Assembly (NCBI GenBank): GCA_944472155.2
Contig: OX235271.1
Location: 42,086,633-42,150,632, forward strand
Direction of reading: 5' to 3'
Origin: Trichobilharzia szidati
Lineage: Eukaryota > Platyhelminthes > Trematoda > Strigeidida > Schistosomatidae
DNA length: 64,000 nt
Part shown: in pieces, positions 1 to 10,918 of the stretch
Position numbering within the stretch: position 1 is the stretch's first letter
Layout of the letters: the number at the start of each line of letters is the position of its first letter
Notes under the pieces: model-generated
Told to the model about the DNA's origin: nothing
The model's input: only the letters and a program-made list of their open reading frames with translations
Databases searched by the model: none
Translations under genes and position numbers: made by a program

Positions 1-310
1 CATTGCGATCCAAAAGAAAAAGAGAAAATTAATACCATTTACAAAATAAATTGTAGGAACAGCAATAAATATTACATCGGTCAAAAGTGGGGTGTTCCCT
101 TCAAGTGCGAATCCAACAACATGAATTAGTTGTGAGAAGGCACAATATGTATTCTTTCATATCAATTCATGTAGACAATCATGGACCCCAATTTTACAGA
201 GAACATCGAAAATGCCAGAGAATTTCTAGAAGCCTGGTACTCAGGGGAATCAGCGATTAACAAACATATTATTGTGGAACAAATTTACCAACTACTGAGA
301 AAAATCACAT
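1..310 (+). mobile_element. Penelope-like element, GIY-YIG 3' fragment
   Basis: Translation around 30-110 gives a motif with IYKIN-C followed by YYIGQ, the core of the GIY-YIG endonuclease that ends Penelope-like (PLE) polyproteins. Residues after position 180 (MDPNF... with an EAW segment and INKHI before a TGA near 310) fit the usual PLE C-terminal tail. The two parts are in different frames and a TAG lies between them, so the copy is dead. The reverse transcriptase part would lie left of the window. The family call rests on the motif pattern and on agreement with the other PLE pieces here. Confidence 0.6.
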
Positions 311-2513
311 GAGAAGAAAGTTTAAACTCCAAGTCAATACAAATGACCAACAGAGACGCAAATTAACAACCGTTCACGACAATGGTTGCCATATGATACA
401 ATTATATCATCACTCATGGAGAATTCACATAAGTCCATTTTATACTAAAACCTAAACTGAAGATATTGTCTAGAAGGACGGTGAAAGTTTCACAGTTAAA
501 TCAACCAGCTGAGAAAACATAACTAAATATAAAAGAGCAGTCATTTAATTATGGATAACTGTTGATGGAAAAACATCATCTAACTTATCACACCACTTTG
601 AAAGAGAAAATGGGAAAGAAAGGTCGATGGAGAAAAGCAGAGTTCAGTAAACCACCAATATTATATTTTAAAGCAAGTAAAGTTCCTTGAGAATGCTACT
701 CAAGAAAATAAGGTGTTGGCAAGTTGTTGAATTTGAATAGATAATCTAGAGATTGACTTCATCACGAACAGAAACTAGCTTAGAGAGCTAGTAAAAATGA
801 AAGTCTGTTTCCCCCCTTTAAGACTCATAAGATATAAAAACTCATGACCTCATCAGAGACTGTCTTCGGACTTTCGGGATATGTCAAAAGAACGTTTCCC
901 ATTAACAACAGAAGGATTTTAACAGTCTACGTTTTTATCAATGATACAAGATAGTAATAGTCTTGAATTGTTAATCGGCAGAACTTTAAATTCGTGGTTG
1001 ACTTGGTTTCAACTCTGTAGTTCAATAGTAGTGAGTGCATCTCGTGAATTGGTGATTCGGAATTTGATCCTAAGTAAAGTTATTGACTCAGACAACTGAA
1101 TATTCCTAAACACGGACGTTGCAAGAATCTGGTCCCCAGTGGTCTCCAGTGGTTATTGGTTAGTGACAGAAGCAACCTTAGAATGTTGAAACTTAGGATG
1201 CTGCTTCATGTCAAGCAGAAGACAAGCTCATAAAATCATAAGAAACACTAATACTGACTATATTGAGACAAAAGCAAAATAGAGGTTCTTAAGAGGATTA
1301 ATTAATTAAAAGAAAAACACTGTTTTGGTAAAAAGAAATTTAAACATGAACATGTCTAAAAATAAAGATTTAAAAGGTAAGAATGACATAGTTGAAATTA
1401 CTATCATTATAGGTAATCTGTGATGAGTCTTTTCATTGCATTTCATTGAATAATCAACATCTGTTTTCATAAAAAAGGGATGAAGTGTTCTCGCTTTCCT
1501 GGTGGAACATTTCTAGGCGTATCGACAGGTTTCATAATGGTTTTCATCATAAATGAGAACAACTTAAGGATTTGGCGAGAATGAAACATGTCTGTGTAGC
1601 TATTTCTTCCTGGTTTAAAGTCTCAGGTATTTAAACTTACTAGATTTATGACCCGACTAATTTTTATTGGGGAAAGTAGTTGTTTAAGAATTAACCTATT
1701 GTTCATGAATATAAGAGTTAAGTAAGCAACGATTCCCATTCCACTTAGCGGACTTCTTCTAAACACACCAATGGAATTTTTAAACAAGACTGGTGGTTAG
1801 CAGGTTCGAGCGAGCATAATATCTGAACAGTTACCTAGAGATGGCCTTCATTGGTTGCACTATATAACTGATTCCCTAAGGTTTAAGGAATTTACTTATT
1901 GGATTCTAGCTTACTAATAGAACATAACATTTTCGATGCTAGGTATGACACTTATAGAATTGATTCTACATGGGATTCTAAGTAATAATTTCTAAAGTAT
2001 CAAGTGATAAGAGGTAAGCCCAATAATGTTTACAATCCTTACTATAGCGGACTAATGTTTGATATGCCAAATGCAGTCCTTCATCATGAATTGCTCACAT
2101 TTCAATAAAAGAAGAAGGATGCAGTATGTTCTAGTTCAATTCATTTGAGTTATACGGCTTCATTATTTTGGCTTATATACACGTGACTATAACGCTGATA
2201 TGATTCCACGAGAAACAGTTGGGAAAGACATTTAGTTTAGATCAATGGTATTCAACTTTCATACCGATTCATATGAGCTAACTAAATTTGGCGTTATTCT
2301 TCAGACATATAAAGCTCGGATTCAAACAAGACTGTCTTTCCATGATTGTGGTCTGTCTCATGACTGTCGTTTCTTACTTCCTAACACTTAGTTGGTTCTG
2401 TTGGCGGCGTCCATTTGTAATGAATTTCGCCTTATAAGCTGTTGAAAACTACATCTCATGGTCCTAATGTCAGTACTTTAATTGTCAAAATAAATTGTTT
2501 TCATATATTTTAG
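311..2513. other. Non-coding stretch, mostly unassigned
   Basis: No ORF of convincing length or composition. A degenerate tRNA-derived SINE may occupy about 985-1175. The end of the stretch is a polypyrimidine-rich splice acceptor immediately before 2514, so part is probably intron or upstream sequence of the gene at 2514-5863. No further exon could be recognised. Confidence 0.4.
985..1175 (+). repeat. Degenerate SINE-B copy (tRNA-derived)
   Basis: A tRNA-like head (A-box-like at about 1020-1040, B-box-like ggaatttgatcc near 1060) is followed at about 1130-1165 by a tail resembling the cag-tggtta-tctaactga segment of the SINE-B copies at 44.3, 48.5 and 53.0 kb. Similarity is weak and the boundaries are guesses. 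Confidence 0.35.
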
Positions 2514-3178
2514 GTAAAAAATCAAGGTGTTATGAAAGTATGCCAACTAACGGACAGAATTGAAGCATTAGAAAATCAGGTTGAAAAGTATCGCATACTT
2601 GCTGGTATTGAACACTTAACTAAGTCTTCAATGCTTGAAGAATCATCTCAAGTAAACCTGAACAATCATGTTCACAGCCATTATTCACCAATGTTTACCA
2701 GTAATTATTCAAAAGATCGACTATCCAAAGTAAAATTCAGTTTACCAGATGAAATTTTGATAAATTATCCACCAAGAAATGTAAGAGCTTCAAGTGAGAT
2801 ATCTGATGTTAGTCATTCACTTCAGCGTAATTTGCACTTCATTACAGGCACATATGGTAGACCTGATTATATGCACTTGAGCAGAACACTGTCAAATGAA
2901 GATCAACAGCTTAATAAACCCTTATCACCTGATTATCGTTATTTACTGCAACAGAAGCAACAGGAGCAAAACCAACCGGACCATACCCAGTCTGAGGCAG
3001 CAGACATGCATCGAATCAATGAAATGTCTGTATTAAAAAATCTTATACAAAAGAAAAGCAATTCATTCATAGTACAAGATAAGGATCTATCGAATAAATT
3101 AAATCGTACAAATTTAGGTACATATTTATCTGACAATCGTTTGACCAATGAAGACACCAGAGTGCAGAATAATGATAA
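2514..3178 (+). CDS. Exon of unrecognised coiled-coil/low-complexity protein (penultimate exon)
   Basis: Open from a splice acceptor (pyrimidine-rich tract ending tttag at 2509-2513) to a strong donor gtaagt at 3179-3184. The frame has an ATG at 2532, which may be the true start after a 5' UTR intron; codons 2514-2531 are also open, so the exon may instead be internal. From ATG 2532 this exon supplies 215 full codons plus two bases. The N-terminus (residues about 1-25) has heptad-like spacing (MKVCQLTDRIEALENQVEK...), suggesting a short coiled coil. The rest is polar, rich in Ser, Asn and Gln, with a QQKQQEQNQ run near residue 140. No domain, signal peptide or membrane segment is visible. Spliced to 5566-5863 it encodes about 314 residues. 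Function unknown. Confidence 0.6.
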
Positions 3179-3944
3179 GTAAGTTACAAAACAATGTAAA
3201 CCTGATGATGTTTAACAGTAACTGACGATCAACATCCATTCACTTGACTAATTGAATAAAGATGGATGTTCCTCATGTAGTGCAATTAGTGAATTCTTGG
3301 AAACCAAAGACAGCTGAACAGGTTTTGTTTCCTGTTTCCTGACAAATCACCACGACCCTGAGCAAGATTAAATCCAGAAGTCATATAGCAACCACATTAT
3401 AAATATTTGAAGAGCTGGACATCCAGCTATTCATCCATTAAAAATCCTCTTTATTTATGAGTTAAGGCTTACATTATTTAACACTGTCAACTCATGAAGC
3501 AAATAACGTTAAAATTCAGTTAGCAGTCATAACTGTAGAGATGTAAAGCCAATTTCCTTATAAGAGTCAACGTAGGGAAAGCAAAACTTTATGCACACTT
3601 ACTTCTAACTTTGAATGAAAATTTTTGTTGACGAAATGGTGTTGTTTTGAATCATAGATGAACGAATTGTTGTAATACCTAAATATGCATTTTGTAGTTT
3701 AAAAATAAAACAATAAATGGTTGGACATATAATGCTTTATAAAGGTATTATGCATAAAATACTGAATAACTAAATAGAGTTTTGAAGGTCTCAGAACTTT
3801 TCCATTAATAAGTTATGCACTAAGTTTAAATTGTTACAATCAAATTTCAACCAGTTAACACTCATTAGCAAATAACCCAAAGCACTCTGTATAATATTAA
3901 TATATTTTGATGCAAATATATATATATTTATATATATTATATAT

Positions 3945-4186
3945 TTACTGTATTCCTTTACGTCCCCAGTGGAACACAGGGCTTCAAGCTAGAGCTTTAA
4001 AGTTCCAGTAGCAGTAGTGTTTATTTTTACAGAGTGGCATTGCTAGTCTCGTGGCCGAGATTCCCTGTTTAGCAGGTTTATTTCTGGAGAAGCGAAGTTT
4101 AGAAGTTCGTTGGCCGAGGATCGGACCACGGACCGTATGCGAAGTGGTTGGCCAATAGTCTACCGTTGAAGTGCCGACGCCACATA
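3945..4186 (-). repeat. SINE-A copy (tRNA-derived, LINE-type tail), antisense in the intron
   Basis: On the minus strand this reads as a tRNA-like head (gtccgatcctcgg B-box-like near 4110), a body with aaataaacactactgctac, and a tail ending in tgttccactggggac then a short A-rich end. It matches the plus copy at 7955-8190 segment by segment. An AT dinucleotide run (about 3915-3948) lies at its 3' end. Confidence 0.7.
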
Positions 4187-4344
4187 AATCACCTAATTCT
4201 CTAAAATGATAAAAAGGATTTAAAAAATATAGAAATTCATTTGCTTATTTTTGAGCACCTGACTAGGACCAGGGTATATTCATTAAGGTTTAACAATAGA
4301 TGCTAGGTGAAAAAGTGAAAAAACCATACAGTACCTTTTTTCTT

Positions 4345-5150
4345 GCTTGTTAGCATTTAGACATAAAAAATTGCCTAAAGAAGCAGCGAAGAGAGGACTC
4401 CATGTGAACATAGGGAAGACGATGGCGATGAAGGTAACCAACTGAAAACAGCAGTAATCAGTATCAATTACTATCAACGGGAGAAATGTGAAAGAGGTTA
4501 CTTCCTTATACTTATCCAGGAAGCACCATTTCAATTATGGGCACCCGGCACGGGTGAAGATGTCAAAGCTAGCCAGAATTGGAAAGGCTAGACAAGATAC
4601 GTCTTCATCAATCTGAAATCAGTCTGGAGACCTTCCGCACTCCATTTCAGCAAAAACAAAGAGATTTGGATTTTCAACACCATTATTTAGTCAGTCAGTC
4701 AGTTCTTCTGTATGGATCAGAAACTTGGCCAGCGTGTCACGAAAAGGATTTCCAACAAGTTACAGACTCTTATCAACAGTTGCCCTTTCGCTGGCTCCAT
4801 AGTGAGGATTGAATGGGCAGAAAGAAGTAGCAATAAGAAACTATGGGAACAGACTAACCAAGAACCTATCTTTCAACAAATATGTAGAAGGAAATGAAGA
4901 TGGATAGATCAGATTTAGAAAAGACCGTCGAACGACATCGCTGGAGTGGAATCCAAATGGGAAGCTGCAAGTGGTTCGTCTTAGGGTGACATTGAGGAGA
5001 TCATTTAGGGAGATGAGAGACCATAGGCAATCATAGGCCCAGATGAAGAGGACATCTGAAAATAGAAGCAAGTGGAGATATGTTGTTGAAGCCCTACGTT
5101 CCACTGTGAACCCAAGGGAATAATAATAAAAATAATTGAGAAATAATAAT
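4345..5150 (+). mobile_element. LINE 3' fragment (same family as 60945-63415)
   Basis: Translated pieces match the C-terminal part of the LINE at 62.6-63.2 kb. They include a LLYGSETW motif near 4710-4730, then NKKLWEQTNQEP and QQICRRK near 4840-4895. The DNA upstream (about 4375-4440) matches the segment just downstream of the RT active site. The tail at 5090-5125 (gttccactgtgaacccaag) matches the LINE tail at 63353. Several frameshifts and stops: a dead 5'-truncated copy. Confidence 0.75.
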
Positions 5151-5565
5151 ACCATTCATACATAGAGGTGCATAAGTCCACAGAGAATCCAACTGAGTTT
5201 TGTAATTTTGTTTTACGAGCAGGTTAACACTTAGCTACTGGCTACAAAGATTCGGTTTTCAGCTAGTGTTGTATGGTGAAAATGTTTAAGATTGTAGGTT
5301 ATGTTATATTACTACAGCATGAGTTAAGCAATAGCGCATTTACAAATTTACAAACAAGCTTCTGTCCTTATATTTCCACGTCTTCTGTTACTTATTTAGG
5401 CAGTTATACGATTGAGAGCGATTGTAATCACTACTCAAAACGCCAAAGTATTGCAGTTTGTTAAGGATTTATTCGGGGGTAAAAAGCTCTCTGAAACATT
5501 TCGAAATTACTATCTGTGCATTAAAATCTTGCCTATTACTATTTTTTCTTTTGATTAACTCACAG

Positions 5566-5863
5566 TTCACGCCCATTAGAAGATCGAAATGGATGTGCCA
5601 ATGAAGATAACAGTCATTCTTATCAAAAGTTTGACAGAACAAATCCAAGGAATTTAAATGTCAGATATGCATCTGCACCTCCTATTTCAAAAACCAGTTT
5701 AAGTCAGACAACATCCACTACTAGCAGTCAACCTATACTTGGTATACAAGCAAAATATGATACTGGTAAATGTACACTAAAGAAAATGTCTAAAGATGGT
5801 GAAGAACGCATAAAAGGTGTAAAAGAGATCAAGAGAAATGATAAAAACAGAGGATTAACATGA
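5566..5863 (+). CDS. Terminal exon of the gene begun at 2514
   Basis: Starts after a pyrimidine-rich tract and acceptor cacag at 5561-5565. The first base completes the split codon from the upstream exon, then 98 codons are open to TGA at 5861-5863. Composition continues that of the upstream exon: Ser/Thr-rich (a TSTTSS run about 50 residues in), then a basic C-terminal tail with KKMSKDGEERIKGVKEIKRNDKN-like charge alternation. No known domain recognised. Matching phase, continuous openness and similar composition argue for one gene. A donor-like gtaagg just after the stop (5868) could mark a 3' UTR intron. Confidence 0.55.
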
Positions 5864-6394
5864 TAAGGTAAGGAGCTGTGAAAAATGGAATATAGTCACT
5901 GTCATTTCTCTTCGTTGTATACCACTGGAATCATAAATAATGTCTGCAGCTGAAATTATAGATTTTGTGATTCAATTGTTCGTCAAAACGTTACTGTTTT
6001 GTTAGGCATTTGAATGATATTCTGAGAGGTCTCATTTGGAGTTTTCGTATATGCACATACACCAGTGTATTTTCTCTCTATTGATCAAATGCTTAACCCC
6101 ATCTATTTCCAACATATGCTAAATGCATTGAATCTCGTCTTCAAAAACAGTCAGTTAAGCAACCACTAAAAACGAAATCGTACTAAATATTATTTGGGTT
6201 CTAGTTTCAGACTTTCCAGAGATAATTTATAGGAGACTTAGACACAGACTATCGTGTTTCAAAGAGAGCTGGCTACTGTTTCATTTGTCATTTCAGTCAG
6301 TATTGTAAGCTGTTTGAAATTTCTCTTATTCTAGGCTAAATAGTTTACTTAAAAACGAAAAAGACACTAAAGGACATTCAAATGCAACAGAAGA
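5864..6394. other. 3' flank of the coiled-coil gene, unassigned
   Basis: AT-rich, no ORF. A canonical polyadenylation signal is not clear; ataaataatg occurs about 70 bases after the stop. Nothing else recognised. Confidence 0.35.
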
Positions 6395-6720
6395 AAAACA
6401 ACGATCAGCTTTGATGTGACAAGTTTCTATGCTAATATTCAAATTGACGAAGGTCTGAAAACCAGAAACTCACAGGTAAAACTAAGAAAAATATTAAAGA
6501 AACAGCCATAGCTGTTTAGTTTTATCTGACCTCTGCAGACTTCAAATATCAAGATATAAAATGCGACTGATAAAATGGGTCGCAAGGACACCACCAATAT
6601 CATCACTTGTAGAAAATATATTTCTTGATAAATGGGATTGTAACACCTTCAATCCTTCTTGCACAAGACTGTATATTGTTGAACGATTAATATGAGTAGT
6701 TAGATAAGACTCCAATGAAT
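6395..6720 (+). mobile_element. Penelope-like reverse transcriptase fragment
   Basis: Around 6409-6450 the translation reads SFDVTSFYANIQIDE, the RT motif A region of Penelope-like elements. About 160 bases later the region equivalent to the MGSP motif is followed by ENIFLDK and FNPS in shifting frames (6570-6690). The order and spacing match the PLE remnants at 9.4-10.8 kb and 41.5-42.5 kb. Multiple stops and frameshifts. Confidence 0.55.
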
Positions 6721-7954
6721 AAGTAGTGCTTGCTAGCCAGATCCAAATAGTGGACGGTCATTTCTGTCGTTTGGTACCGAGCCTATCATCAGTGAGGCCG
6801 ATTTCACGTACTTCACACAGCAGAACCAATTCATACAACCCGAACTTCTGTTAACTAACTCCGTGAACTAGGGACGCATTTAATCGAATTCGCAGTCTGT
6901 AGTATACAGCATCATCCAATCCTGATTGCTTCTTGGTTATGACTTATTACATCAAGCAAATCACATACTGTTATCTGAATAGTTTTCATTTCCGAGTAAA
7001 AGGATGATGAACTCTTAATTCGAACTTTGTAGATTTTAAATCACGCGTTAGTTTGCAAATTGCAGATTTGTTTCTTAGCATATGCAATCCTTCTCCTAAG
7101 GATGGTTGAATATATTTGAATGACATACCAAATGTATCAAAGTTTAAAGAAAGTCATCAATTCTTCACAAATATATCAAATCAGCAAAATTCGGAAAATT
7201 TTGTGGTAGAAAACAAATAGAATGAATCAGGTATGCTAGTAGAATACGACATAAAACGAAGACAGATTTTAGCATATGTAAAAAGCTATGACATTCTGGT
7301 GAGTACCAAATCATCTGATCCAATATTTTGTAAATGTAAGTTTAATTAAATAAAGGAGCTTGACAAGAAAGTAAGAAAATCTAGATATTGAAAACACGAC
7401 TACTCAAAAACTACTTACTAAATGTCATTCAAAAATTTATAAGTAAAAGTAAAAGAGGTAATGATCGTGATATGATGAATAACAAATTTTAGACCCTAAT
7501 AATACTACCACAAGAGAAATAAAGCTGGAATCAGGGTGGCACTGATACCTATCCAGAAACAAATATTTTCGGCCTAGGGATCTTACTGTCCCAGCTAGAT
7601 AAAATAATTTTATCTACGGAATTTAGTGTAATGACGTTTAAATCGAATACGTATATCACATCAGAAAACCAGTGTCATTTTGGTTATTAGAACAAAGAAT
7701 TTCAGTTAAATGCAGACTGATAGGCCTCATTAAAATAAGTTATTCAGACAAATTCGTGGCCATTGGAATAGATGCTGCAATATACAGTCATGCAACTAGA
7801 TGAGACAGGGTAAAAGTATTGGCAGGTAACATAGCTGGGTGCAGAGAAACAGAGTTCGATCCTTGTTCATCAATTCAGTACCCATTACGTTCTATTATGA
7901 ATGACACAAAACCACTCTGAATAACCGTATGAAGTTGTGTAAATACATTGATAT
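6721..7954. other. Unassigned repeat-rich spacer
   Basis: No credible ORF. May include further decayed PLE or other retroelement sequence, but no motif could be read with confidence. Confidence 0.35.
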
Positions 7955-8190
7955 GTTCGTCGGTGGCACAGCGGTAGAGTGCTCGCCGACTTCGCAGGTG
8001 GTCCGGGGTTCGATCCCCGGCAGACGCATTCCTTGACCTCGCTAAGTCAGAAATAAGACTGGTAAAGAGGGAAGGTTGGGCATGAGGCTAGCAACCCCAT
8101 CCCATAAAAATAAACACCACTGCTACCGAAACTTCAATCCTCTATCTTGAGGCTCTATGTTCCACTGGGAACTTAAAGGAATGAAAAAAT
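7955..8190 (+). repeat. SINE-A, best-preserved copy (tRNA-like head)
   Basis: The head has a textbook RNA polymerase III A box (tggcacagcgg at about 7964-7974) and B box (ggttcgatcc at 8008-8017) inside a perfect T-arm-like hairpin, cgggg/ccccg. The acceptor and anticodon stems pair poorly, so this is a tRNA-derived SINE and not a working tRNA. A roughly 110-bp body follows, then the tail gttccactgggaacttaaag (8160-8179) and an A-rich end. That tail is shared with the LINE at 61-63.4 kb. Confidence 0.75.
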
Positions 8191-9369
8191 ACACTGATAT
8201 AAAAATGAGTAATAAATTCTGCACTAAGCGTCGTCCAGTTGACAATATAGCATGGAATTTTGGTTGAAATGTTGATGAATATATTTATACAATCATCTGT
8301 TCATGAAGTGATTGCAATATTCCTTTTTTTGTAATGTTCACAGACTATTAATAAATGTATGAGCGGTCAAATAGATGCATTTATTCTCTTGCTACAACCA
8401 CACCGTCACCTATCGAGGAAAACAAGTCAGCGGTTAACCAACTCAACCTTAATACAAAGAACTAACCAATTGATTCGAATATTTATTCGTTATTTCTCTA
8501 TTCACTACCATCATGTTCTATTCTTCAATAAATTCTTTGAAAGCTGTACAGTTACGTTATATTCGTGAACACTGAACTTCACTGACGATTAAAGATTACG
8601 TGTTAATTATTTTGTGACATATGCTTCACTTCACTTCACTTTTTTAATCTTTATCTAATGAGTGATTATAATTATGTATAACAAAATTTGAGAAGTGAAA
8701 TAAAAAGGCAAAGACAGAAATGTGTTGTCTGAACTGATCAAGAAGAGTTTTTTTTTAAGGATATTATGTATGATTTTAGAATCTTATTTTTATGGTTGAC
8801 TTAAAATCAACGCATTCGCTTTCGAATACACTTTATGAATATATATATGTTCAGCAATAGAAAAGATTTGTAGTTAAGGCTGGTTGGTATTCGTGGTTTT
8901 AATATGTATTATATAAAAATCAAAGGGCCAGCTCAGACTTAATGGCTCTTCAACAGTTAGATATAAAAAAACATTTTAAGGACCCTTTCATAATCTAGAA
9001 AATGTTGAATTAATTGGTAGGCGATGCTTCAGTTATCACAGACGTGGTGATCACAAGTACTGCTTGTCAACTCCAACAATGATATAATGTCCACTTGATT
9101 TCTCATTCCGCTACGTACTAAGCGAGAATATACAAGGTGAGATGGAAAGTATATTTAGAGAAGGACATAGTATACTATATATACACATATATATTCATAT
9201 ATACATGAGCCAATGATGTAGGGTTGAGAAAAGACAAGCCATTGGTCGATTATGTCGCTAGTTATGAGAAAACTGATTTGTCAATCTTCTAGACAAGCCA
9301 ACGATTCACACATCAGATCCAATGGAAGATAATGACGACTATCCTGCCTAGCCGGTAAAAATTAACAAA
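8191..9369. other. Unassigned AT-rich spacer
   Basis: The 69-codon ORF near 8359 has no recognisable features and is probably chance. An alternating AT run lies near 9172-9205. Nothing else supported. Confidence 0.4.
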
Positions 9370-10800
9370 TGGGATTTCTTTTATTAAAGTTTCACAGTGT
9401 TGTACAGTGATATTTACTGATGACCACGTTTCGAGTACAATTTATCACTGCTTATAATCATATCAAGTTTCCCACACAACTTTCCAACTTCGCTTATATA
9501 ATTTCATTATTTCTCATCGCTTGATTTCATTGGTAGAAATATTTTCCATTTCTCCGGTATAAGTGATGAGTCATTCTTGTTGCACATGTTGCGTGTAGAT
9601 TCGATGAACGAAGGTCTAGTAATCAACCTATCTCACCACCTGCCTATGTTACTTTTCGAAACTGTAACCCTCTCCCACACTATTGTGTGGTTGTGTGTCA
9701 GTGCATGCTGTGCAATTGCTAGGTTTTCTTCTAAATTACTCATCTTCGTGTGAGTCATTCTAACCTTAGCTAAATTCTTATGTTCTGATAATCTGACTAA
9801 CCCTGATCTACTGGTCTGACTGTTAAAGAACCCTTTAACCTACAGAGATTGTCCCTACTTCATTGAGAATCCTGAGTGGGGTATCAGATGTCCCTCTCTC
9901 ATACGGTAAAACTGTAGATTTGTGTTATCGTCATTAGTTTCACCATTATTTCTATTTCTCTTATGATGTTTTCTGGTCTTCCAAAGGAATTTTATAGGAC
10001 AGTTATTCTATATGTTTCGTCTCATCATTCAAGCGTTTTGATAAACTACTTGATGCTAATGTTCTGTTTGTTGGATACTTAACTGAGTCTTACTTCACAG
10101 ATAACGGATGAGATGAGTTAAAGTTTAAATATCTGTTCTAATGCATTGGCTTATGATAGATGCTAGTGTCCAGTTTACCTTCATCTGTTGGTTTCATTTC
10201 ACAATCCAACATGGCTAGTTTGGCTTGTTCATTTTACGATTGAAATGTGAATTCTGTTCCTTTTACTATTGAGTTTACGTGTGTGTGAGATATGTTGTGT
10301 TTGTAAATATGTGAAACTGTAATCCACACATCTCCACCATAATTTGCGGGTGCGATTAAATGTATTAAGAGCAGCATTTACGCAGCTATCCATGAAGATA
10401 TCTGCTACTACAGGGGATGTTTGTGATCCCGTTGCTACACCTACAGTTTGTTTAAATATTTTGCGTGAAATAAATGGTAAGAAAATAAATAGATATTCTC
10501 TAGAATGAAAGTGTACTCTACCTCCGGGATCAAGTACTATTCTAATACTGAATTCTGACCTACTTTTCTATACATGGTGTTTAGAAGAACTGAGTGTCCC
10601 AGATTCGGTCTAGCATATGGTTGCTAGTTGACAACGATGAAGAATCACAAATTGCAATAGAAATGTTGTTTGACAGTCCTTTATATAGATAAAAGGTAAT
10701 ACAAGCGTATTGATATCAAAGTGACTTCTTATCTGTTATTAAGATGTGACCTTTCAAGGAATCTAACGGTTTCCGAAGTTTTGATAGAAATCCTGTAACT
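9370..10800 (-). mobile_element. Penelope-like element, decayed RT plus C-terminal region
   Basis: Read on the minus strand from about 10800 downwards the PLE hallmarks appear in order: an FDIN motif-A-like segment (about 10740); TVGVATGSQTSPVVADIFMD (about 10380-10440); WWRCVD in the place of the RYVDD active site; EGKLDTSIYHKPMH then NRYLNFNSSHPLSVK (about 10100-10190); and AQHALTHNHTIVWER typical of the GIY-YIG domain (about 9670-9715). The strand is broken by many stops. The catalytic DD is changed to D-Y. The 3' end is probably near the aataaaag-like end at about 9380. Confidence 0.7.
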
Positions 10801-10854
10801 CGACGTGTGCATTTCATATTACTTAATATCGCCAAATCAGTAGAGTCACGATCT

Positions 10855-10918
10855 GGGACGAAAAAACTGTCCCGTGCTCCTCAGTTTACAGTGGTTATCT
10901 AAGTGACATCACTCGGTG
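10855..10918 (+). repeat. SINE-B tail fragment
   Basis: The segment ggacgaaaaaactgtccc followed by cagtggttatctaagtgaca matches the tail of SINE-B copies at 44390-44450 and 48660-48710. No tRNA-like head is present. Confidence 0.5.

Larger units (their letters stand above)
3179..5565 (+). other. Intron (2,387 bp) with nested SINE and LINE remnants
   Basis: Donor gtaagt at 3179 and acceptor ttaactcacag ending at 5565. The phases match: two bases of a codon before the intron and one after, and the frame stays open on both sides for a total of 945 coding bases from ATG 2532 to TGA 5863. The intron contains an antisense SINE-A (3945-4186) and a sense LINE 3' fragment (4345-5150). Transcript evidence would be needed to prove the junction. 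Confidence 0.55.

Noticed and set aside
7955..8032. Functional tRNA gene
   Set aside because: A and B boxes are excellent, but the acceptor and anticodon stems pair poorly and the segment continues into a SINE body and tail found at other positions.
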